Source: Bactericera cockerelli
Taxonomy: Eukaryota; Arthropoda; Insecta; Hemiptera; Triozidae
NCBI GenBank assembly: GCA_024516035.1
Contig: CM044958.1
Span: forward strand, 46,945,205 to 47,009,204
Length of the DNA stretch: 64,000 nt
Reading direction: 5' to 3'
How positions within the stretch are numbered: the stretch's first letter is position 1; every line of letters starts with the position of its first letter. The notes under the pieces were generated by a model that made no database searches, was not told the DNA's origin, and was given only the letters and a program-made list of their open reading frames with translations. This document shows positions 1-9,700 of the stretch, piece by piece. Made by a program: the position numbers and the translations under genes.

Positions 1-418
1 CCGAGTTTTAGAGGTGAAGTGCCCCGAAGTAATGCAAAAGCACAACTACTAAAAAAAAAAGAAAAAAAAAAAAAAGAATAGATTACAAAGAAGAAAAAAA
101 GGAATATGTTAAGAAAGTGCTTTTTTAAACTGTTGCCGTAATGCCTGTCTTGCGGTGAAAGTCTAAATATTGCACAACTTATACTTATCTTCTTCCACTT
201 AGCCTTTTCCCAAACCTACTTGCGGTCGGCATTGGTCAACCTGTTCCCCATGGGAAAGTTCTGTCACTCCTACTTCCACATTTTACGGCTGGATGACTTT
301 CCCAACACCAACCCTAACTTGTGTTATTATCTCTTGGCCTGAGATAGCGCCGGTACCGTATCTCTTTCACGTTCCCTTGGGGGTAAACTATCCTCCATAG
401 TACCTAATAAAGAAATTA
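1..418. other. Unassigned repeat-like sequence at window start
   Basis: No host coding sequence is recognised. An A-rich tract lies near 50-75. The moderately GC-rich stretch 190-400 (cttcttccacttagcc, ttgcggtcggcat, ccatgggaaagttctgtcac) looks like part of an interspersed repeat, but I cannot name it. It runs directly into the LINE 3' tail that starts at about 419. Confidence 0.3.
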
Positions 419-598
419 AAGGGTTGGGTGGAAGAGATTGCCATAGGAAATAACCCCGCCCTTTAGTTAGGACATATGTGTATATATATTTTTCTTTTTC
501 CTTTTTATTGTATACATTGTTTCCATTTTTATAATAATTATTTGTATTGTACATATGTCTTCTTATCTAATAAAGTGTTTAATTTATTAATGATAATA
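419..598 (+). mobile_element. LINE 3' tail (ATTGCC-ATA-GGCAAT hairpin family)
   Basis: The stretch begins with gggttgggtggaagagattgcc, contains the near-palindrome ATTGCCATAGGAAAT followed by aaccccgccctttagttaggacatatg, and ends in AATAAAGTG and A/T-rich sequence. The same tail occurs at 46879, 47077 and 47575 (+) and 16521 (-). This looks like the 3' end of a LINE or of a SINE using its machinery. No coding part is attached. It lies antisense to MRPS5 and supplies the region where the last MRPS5 exon ends. Confidence 0.6.
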
Positions 599-739
599 AA
601 TAGATTGACTCACAGATCCGTGACTCCGATGTTTCTCCATCTTGCGCTCGGAGATGGGCCAGTAGGGGTTGTACTGCAGCTGCTTGTAGAAGGGCGGGAA
701 CTTCTTCTTCTTAGCCACCACCCTGTGGCCCATCACGTA
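587..739 (-). CDS. MRPS5: MRPS5 exon 9 (last coding exon seen)
   Basis: Encodes YVMGHRVVAKKKKFPPFYKQ, then QYNPYWPISERKMEKHRSHG and a short tail to TAA at 587-589. The acceptor is CAG at 740-742. A strong donor-like GTGAGT lies at 608-613 (minus strand), so the codons after HGS could be intronic, with the true last exon outside the window. AATAAA overlaps the stop codon region on the sense strand. Confidence 0.8.
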   Translation of the reverse strand, partial: YVMGHRVVAKKKKFPPFYKQLQYNPYWPISERKMEKHRSHGSVSQSIYYH

Positions 740-3700
740 CTGTGGATACATAAATAAATATGTACATAAATAAATACATAAACAGATATGTAAATAAATA
801 AACAGATATGTAAATAAATAATGGGCCAGTTGTACTGCAGCTGCTTGTAGAAGGGGGGGAACTTCTTCTTCTTAGCCACCACCCTGTGGCCCATCACGTA
901 CTGTGGATACATAAATAAATATGTACATAAATAAATACATAAACAGATATGTAAATAAATAAACAGATATGTAAATAAATAATGGGCCAGTTGTACTGCA
1001 GCTGCTTGTAGAAGGGGGGGAACTTCTTCTTCTTAGCCACTACCCTGTGGCCCATCACGTACTGTGGATACATAAATAAATATGTACATAAATAAATACA
1101 TAAACAGATATGTAAATAAATAAACAGATATGTAAATAAATAATGGGCCAGTTGTACTGCAGCTGCTTGTAGAAGGGGGGGAACTTCTTCTTCTTAGCCA
1201 CCACCCTGTGGCCCATCACGTACTGTGGATACATAAATAAATATGTAAATAAATAAAACAATGTATTACTTGTAAGAGTAGTTTTTTGTTATTAGAACCA
1301 CCTTGGCCAGCCGGGGTTGTGGTGGTCTCCAGGCAACTTAAGAGGAAAGTTGGCTCGTCCTGAACCACGTATTTCTATGTAAGATCAGCCTTGCTGGACG
1401 TTGCTTAGCTTCTGCAGCTTCAGTGTGACCGGGTCAAAATTTAAATGAAATGGTCACCCAATTTCCATTTTAAAAAAAATCATTTTTTCCACCCATCCAA
1501 GTCTTAGCCTCTCTGAACGTTGCTTAACTCCAGTGACTGACTGAGACTTACCTCAGTGAAGTCGGGCGCCTTGGAGGAGTCGGGTTTGCAGTGGGAGGGG
1601 GAGGCCACTATGGTGGGGTAGTTCTCATTCTCCTCTGAGAACTCCACCAGATGCAGCTGCTGCTCCTCAGCCAGCTCCTGGTGAGTTTTCTGTAATAGAA
1701 TAGAATAGAATAGAATAGAATAGAATAGAATAGAATAGAATAAAATAGAATAGAATAGAATAGAATAGAATAGAATAGAATAGAATAGAATAGAATAGAA
1801 TAGAATAGAATAGAATAGAATAGAATAGAATAGAATAGAATAGAATAGAATAGAATGGGTGGGGTAGTTCTCATTCTCCTCTGAGAACTCCACCAGATGC
1901 AACTGCTGCTCCTCCGCCAGCTCCTGGTGAGTTTTCTGTAATAGAATAGAATAGAATAGAATAGTAAATAGAATAAAGAATAGATAGAATAATGAATAGA
2001 ATAGAATAGAATAGAATAGAATAGAAATAGAATAGAATAGAATAGAATAGAATAGAATAGAATAGAATAGAATAGAATAGAATAGAATAGAATAGAATAG
2101 AATAGAATAGAATAGAATAGAATAGAATAGAATAGAATAGAATAGAATAGAATAGAATAGAATAGAATAGATAGAATAGAATAGAATAGAATAGAATAGA
2201 ATAGAATAGAATAGAATAGAATAGAATAGAATAGAATAGAATAGAATAGAATAGAATAGAATAGAATAGAATAGAATAGAATAGAATAGAATAGAATAGA
2301 ATAGAATAGAATAGAATAGAATAGAATAGAATAGAATAGAATAGAATAGAATAGAATAGAATAGAATAGAATAGAAGAATAGAATAGAATAGAATAGAAT
2401 AGAATAGAATAGAATAGAATAGAATAGAATAGAATAGAATAGAATAGAATAGAATAGAAAGAATGGGTGGGGTAGTTCTCATTCTCCTCTGAGAACTCCA
2501 CCAGATGCAACTGCTGCTCCTCCGCCAGCTCCTGGTGAGTTTTCTGTAATAGAATAGAATCGAACAGAAAGTCAAGATCGTTCTACTTCAAGTTCATTTC
2601 AGGTCAAGGTTGTTCTTTTTCAAGGTCATTGTAGGACAAGGTCGTTTCACTTCAAGGTCATTATAGCTCAAGGTCGTTCCAATTTAAGGTCATGTTAGGT
2701 CAAGGTCATATTCATTTTCAAAGACCTTTTAGTTCAAGGTCGTTATTTTTCAAGGTCATTATAGATGAAGGTCGTTCTATTTCAGGGTTATATTCCTTTT
2801 CAAGGTCTTTCTTTTTCAAGGTCATATTTTTTTTTAGGCTCTATTAGTTTCAGGTCATACTTCCTTTCAAGCTCATTATAGCTCAAGGTCGTTCTATTTT
2901 AAGGTCATACTCATTTTCAAGAGCCTTATAGTGCAAGGTCGTTATTTTTCAAGGTCATTTCAGGTCAAGTTTTTTTTCAAGGTTATTATAGCTCAAGGTC
3001 GTTATATTTCAAGGTTACATTCCTTTTGAAGGTAGTTCCATTTCAAGGTCATTTCAGGTCAAGGTCGTTCTATATCAAGGTCATTTTAGGTCAATGTCGT
3101 TCAATTTCAAGGTCATTTTAGGTAAAGATTTTTCTTCATTAAGGTCATTCTAGTTCAAGGTCGTATTAGTTCAATGTCATATAAGTCATTTTAGATGAAA
3201 GTAGTTTTTTCAAGGTCATAAATTTATTTTCAAGTTCATACTCTATTTCAAGGTCATTCTAGTTTAAGATCACCTAACCCTCAGAGTCTCATTATTATGT
3301 GGTCAAACTAATGAAAAAGAATTCATACACTGGGTATTCGAAACAACGGATCCCTAAGTACAGAGTACTTTTTTACTGCCCAACCGGGATTCGAACCCAC
3401 AAGGGGGGGGGGGGGGGTTCTCACCTGTTGCATGAGGCCCAGGAAGAAAGCCTTGACGATGGCCTGCGGGTTCGTTGACCCCTCGACCTTGGCCCGGATG
3501 TCCTTGATCCCCACGGCGCGGCAGATCTCCTGGATGATGCGGTGGCACACGAGGCCGGTGCCCTCGGGCTTCTTCTCCACGAAGATCCGAGTCTTGCCGA
3601 ACTGAGCGAAGAAATCGTGCAACACTGGAAAGGAAGATGATGTTTTTTTTAATTAGGTCATTTCAACACTGTATTATTATTATTATTTTTATAAAATGTT

Positions 3701-6700
3701 ACGAAGATCCGAGTCTTGAAGAATTTAGAGAAGAAATCGTGCAATACTTAAAAGAAAGAGGATTTTTTTTTTTTTAATTAGGTCATTTCAACACTGTATT
3801 ATTATTATTATTTTTATAAATGGTTACGAAGATCCGAGTCTTGAAGAACAGAGAGAAGAAATCGTGCAACACTGGAGAGGAAGATGATTTTTAAGTTAGG
3901 TCATTTCAACACTGTATTATTATTATTATTTTTATAAATGGTTACGAAGATCCGAGTCTTGAAGAATTTAGAGAAGAAATCGTGCAATACTTAAAAGAAA
4001 GAGGATTTTTTTTTTTAATTAGGTCATTTCAACACTGTATTATTATTATTATTTTTATAAATGGTTACGAAGATCCGAGTCTTGAAGAACAGAGAGAAGA
4101 AATCGTGCAACACTGAGAGGAAGATGATTTTTAAGTTAGGTCATTTCAACACTGTATTATTATTATTATTTTATAAATGGTTACGAAGATCCGAGTCTTG
4201 AAGAATTTAGAGAAGAAATCGTGCAATACTTAAAAGGAAGAGGATTTTTTTTTTTTAATTAGGTCATTTCAACACTGTATTATTATTATTTTTTTATAAA
4301 TGGTTACGAAGATCCGAGTCTTGAAGAATTCAGAGAAGAAATCGTGCAATACTGGAAAAGAAGATGATTTTTTAAGCTAGGTCATTTCAACACTGTATTA
4401 TTATTATTATGAATGGTTACGAAGATCCGCCTCTTGCCGAATTGAGCGAAGAAATCGTGCAACACTGGAAAGGAAGAGGATTTTTTAAGTTAGGTCATTT
4501 CGACACTGTATTATTATTATTTTTATGAATGGTTACGAAGATCCGAGTCTTGAAGAACTGAGAGAAGAAATCGTGCAATACTGGAAAGGAAGAGGATTTT
4601 TTAAGTTAGGTCATTTCAACACTGTGTTATTATTATTTTATTATGAATGGTTACGAAGATCCGAGTCTTGCCGAACTGAGCGAAGAAATCGTGCAACACT
4701 GGAAAGGAAGATGATTGTTTTTAAATTAGGTCATTTCAACACTGTATAATTATTATTTTTATGAATGGTTACGAAGATCCGAGTCTTGAAGAACAGAGAG
4801 AAGAAATCATGCAATACTGGAAAGGAAGATGATTTTTTTTTTTAAATTAGGTGATTTCAACACTGTATTTTTTATGAATGGTCGTGACATATTATTGTTA
4901 TGAATGACCTGAGCATTGACATTTTGATTTTAAATCTATTCAACAATAACTGAAATGATATAAAATTAGGTAATAAGAGCCCTCACCCGTGTGCTCCTTG
5001 TACCGGTTCACGTAGATCAGCTTCTGGCCGGCCCTGTTGCGGGCGTTCCTCAGGGAGCTGCGCCCCTCCACAGACTTGCCCAGGGCGAAGCCGCCCAGCC
5101 CCTGGCCATTGCCCGTCACTACCAGGGAGCTCACCGTGCGGTACCGCCCTCCGTTCTTCTTCATGCAGAACACTGCCTTGTACTGGGGACACGGGGGGGA
5201 GAGAATATATATTATGTTAGGATTTTTTTTTTGTTTGACATTTTCATGTTTTTGCTCTGGCACATAACCAAAATTATGTAACGAAATTATGTGACGAAAT
5301 TATGTAACGAAATTATGTAACGAAATATTAAATTATAAAAAGAGAGAAGAGAAAAAGTATGTGTCATGCGCACAATACGAAATTTGGTCAGTTAAGTTTT
5401 AGACCTTGAATAGTAAAGATGAAAATGTCCCAATGGTTGCAGACTCGTATGCAAGCGTTTTTTTCCGTTGGATTTTTTAATTGGGTTTTAAACATTACTT
5501 GATTGATTTTTCTTCTTCTATTTTTTACATATATTAAACATATTCCGAAAATTGTCTTATTATTTTTTTTTTTTTCTCGACCCTCTTATTCTTAAGTCTA
5601 TGGATCTAATGATAGAGAACTGGCTGTTCACCCATACGAAGTTTTTGACCATTGTTAGGAAATAGAGTTAGAGAGAGAAACAAATTGATAATATAAAAAA
5701 GAAAATTATCATATTTGTGTTAATCACAATCGTGATGTCACAACTACTGAAACTAGCTTTACTAAATTTACGCTGAAACCGGGACTTGAACCACCGACCT
5801 CCAGGTTACAAGTCCGGTGCCTTATTTATCAAGCGACTGAGGTCGGTCAAATTGATAATATATTTAAAATACATACAATAGCGGCTGTCTACTTTTGGTA
5901 AATTGCTAATACACAGCAAGCATACCTCAATCCAGAAGATATTAACTTTCTCAATGTTGGAGGTTTTCCAATCTCAGTAGCTTGATCTATAGGGCGGCGG
6001 ACTTGTAATGTGGAGGACGGTGCTTCAAGTCCGGGCTTCAATGTAGATTTAGTAAAGCGTGTTGGAGTTGTGATATCACGAAAGTGATTAACACAAATAT
6101 CATATAAAAAAAAATATAAAAGAAAGTAAATAATAATAATGGGTGTACCGGTTCATTTCTTTGCGAGCAAAGCCTATATTATACGTTAATGCACGATAAA
6201 AACAAAAATTAAATTTGAAGAAACTAATAAAAATTATTATGATCTTAGTGGGTAGCAGGAAATCATGTTGTTGTTCTAACCAGCTTGACCATAGCTGGGG
6301 TGAGTGATGGTTCAGAACAACATATTTCTGTGTGCGATCTACCATCGTGAGAACTTGGTCTATTTCTTTTCAAGCCATTAAACACTTGGGAAGCTGTAAG
6401 CTAGCCTCGCTTGTTAGAGTTGGTAAGTCCATTCTCTGTTTATAGTCCTCTAGTGAGACACTGGTCCTCTCCCTGTTTAACGTCCCCGAGCAAATCAAAA
6501 ATTAGTGGCAAGAGATTCATCAGTGGTAAGATGCTAGCTTGCCAAGCAGGAGATCCCAGTATAGAAGGGACTGGAGATCCGGTGCGCTCGTGTTGACCAA
6601 GCGCCCAAATGGGAAGTATTGTGTCACTTCTCAGCCATCAGAGAAAACCTCATCATAAAAAAATAAAAATGTCAGAAAAAAAGCATAGATTTTTACTTTA

Positions 6701-9700
6701 AGAAATATTTACTTTAAGAAAATGGCAAAAAATTGGTCTAAAACTATTGTCAGAATCATGAATCACAATTTTCTTTTTTAGTTTAGTTATCATATTTGTG
6801 TTAATCACTTTCGTGATATCACAACTACAGAAACGGACTCGGAAAGTAAAGTACAACTACTCAAACTCGCTTTACTAAATCTACGCTGAAACCGGGACTT
6901 GAACCACCGACCTCCAGGTTACAAGTCGGCTGCCTGAGGTCAGTTAACCATCAGTAACAATGACAAATATCAACAAGATCTGCAAATGATAACATAGCAG
7001 GTAGAGTACATAGACTACATGGGTAAGTAGATAAAAGATAAATCATTGAGTTTAATTTTATAATAGAAGATGCTTTTTTTAAAATTATTTTGATAAAATA
7101 AATTTTACCTCTAGAACTTTGGTGTCAAATCCATCAAATGTGTCTGCAAGAGAAAAAGAAAAAACAATTATTAAACGTAAAAAATTGTGAGTTAGGTATA
7201 ATAAAATTTTGGTCTTTGTTTGAAATTAAAACACTGGTTCGGTGTAAGAGCTGCCAAAGTGAAAATTCTGACGTTAAGCCGTTGTCAAAAAAAAAAAAAC
7301 AACAACAGCCAGCGTCGATGGAATATTCAAATACTAAGGACTGGATGGAAGATATCCAGCACCACTCAGGCTGGGTGAGGTTAATTTTAGTAGCTGCTTT
7401 GTTTGTTTCGAGTGAATGGAAAGTAAAACGCCGTCGTGATATGACCTTGCTGTTGAAAACGACTTTTTTTTTACTTTCCCAATCTTATAGAAGGGAAATT
7501 AATGGAATCACAAAAAATAATAATGAAAACTATATGATAATGAATAATGAAAGATGAAAGAATAATGAAAACTATATAATAATGAATAATGAAAGAAAAA
7601 AATAATAATGAAAGATGAGAAGGTGCTATCATGAGATTAAATAAATAAAAACCTCTTTACGAAACAAGCCACTCACTCTCGCCCACAGGGTCAGGGGGTC
7701 CCAAACTGCGGCCGCCCGTCTTCCCCCCCGTCCATCCCCTCTCCAGGGGCGTCTGCTTCCTCCTCTTGCCCTGGTTCTGTCTGTCCCGCAGCGCGGTCAG
7801 CTTGGCCTCCCTGTCAGGGTCGGGCGGCAGCTGGGTGCGGGGCACCAGCTCCCGGCCTCGTATGATGGGCGAGGTCAAGCCGGGCCACACGATGTTGGTT
7901 CTGCCTGGAGGGAGAGGAATAGGGGTCAAATTTTAACATCAGGGATGATACTGTCAAGCCGAGCCACACGATGTTGGTTCTGCCTGGAGGGAGAGGAATA
8001 GGGGTCAAATGTAAACATCAAGGATGATACTGTCAAGCCGAGCCACACGATGTTGGTTCTGCCTGGGGTGAGAGGAATAGGGGTCAAATTCAAACATCAG
8101 GGAATAAATTCATTGTATGAAGTCTTTCTGTTATAGTTCAATAAAATCCAAAAGCCATTAACGTTGCCAACTTCTGGAAATTCAAGATTTGATGTTCAAG
8201 TATGTTTCCAGACACGGAAAGTAAGTAAGTAAGTTCAATAAAAAATTCCCAGTCTAAAAAAAAATATATATATATAGCCACTAGAGGGCGTGTTAAGACC
8301 ATATCAGGATCAGATTAATCCTATTTTGGGTTGAAATAATCTAAAAAAAGTAAACAAAAGTAAAAAAAAAAAAACATCAGGGATGATACAGTCAAGCCTG
8401 GATATGAGAGAACTCAAGAGATCGGATGTTTTTTCTTTTAAATCCAGGTTTGTCTTATAAAGAGGATATTGTACTTCAAAGAGAGGTAAATTTGACCTGA
8501 AAATCGTTCTCTTTTCTTTAGGTTCCACTGTATGCGTCAAGGGTTTAACAGGGAGAAGACCAGTGTCTCACTAGAGGACTAAACAGATAATGCAGGGAAC
8601 AGATCAGTGTCTTGCTAGAGGACTGACAAGCCAAACCCAACAAGTCAGGCTAGCTTGTAGTATCCCAAGGGTTTAATGGCTTAAAAAGAAAAAGTTCAAG
8701 TCCTCACAATGGTTGATCACACATAGCTGGCTACAAAAACAACAACATTCAGGAGTTCCATAATACTAGTTGTTTTGGTGACATTGTCATCTGGTTAAAG
8801 TCTTAAGTAGAAGAAAAATATATGCACTTGGTGTGATTCAAAGCAACAGATCCCCATGCTACCACAGTTATGGCATTATGTGCTTTCTAACCACTAATTC
8901 ATTAGACATGAGATTCTTTAGGAAAAGAGTTGTAAAAAAATAAGGAGAACATATCAAATAATTGTGCACTGAAACTATTAGCCAAAATTCAAACAAAAGA
9001 AATGACTTCTTATATTATTATATTAAAAGTTCTTTTCAAAATAAAGAACTTGAGTGTGTTTTTTAGATTTTTCAAGGAGCACAATACATTAATAAATACA
9101 ATTTTATGATATTTAAGTGCATTTTTTAATCCATATCAATTAAAACAAAAAACAGGAGAAACACATAATTGACTTACCTACTCCAATAATTTGACCTCTA
9201 TTCAAATCACGTTGAGCCTTCACTCCTTTACCACGGCCCCGCTTTCTACCGGCATTACTCACACCACACACTCCAGCCCAAATTGCTTTAGCTGAATCTG
9301 TGGAGAAAATGTGAGGAATTGAATATATTATGAAAACTTGAAATAGATTTACACCTTATTCCAGGTGGCAGATGGTATCTCTATAATCAGTCTTTTCCAA
9401 GCATTAGGTACAGTTGGTCAACACTTTATACCTACTTTGGATAGAGGTGTCTAAAAAAGACAATCATGATTAATTTGTTACCAATACCTAGATGTTATGA
9501 AAAGCTAATTGAATAAAACTATTGGATTTCAACTTACGTTTATTGAAGAAATTAGTATTCCTGGTCTGGGTATGCTGTAGAGTTGTGGATAGGAGAAGGT
9601 CACTTTTTGCAGTACCACCTTGACTAAAATATTTCACCAATGTTAAGCCTGTAAACGTACATGATTAATTAATAGATGCCATAAAAATATCTAACAATTA

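Noticed and set aside
1504..2575. Long minus-strand open frames rich in FYSIL repeats
   Set aside because: They are translations of the ATTCT microsatellite; only the exon 8 segment 1552-1689 is coding.
3625..4880. CRISPR-like array (regular ~119-bp repeats)
   Set aside because: Eukaryotic context; the units contain exon sequence and are directly adjacent, with no unique spacers.
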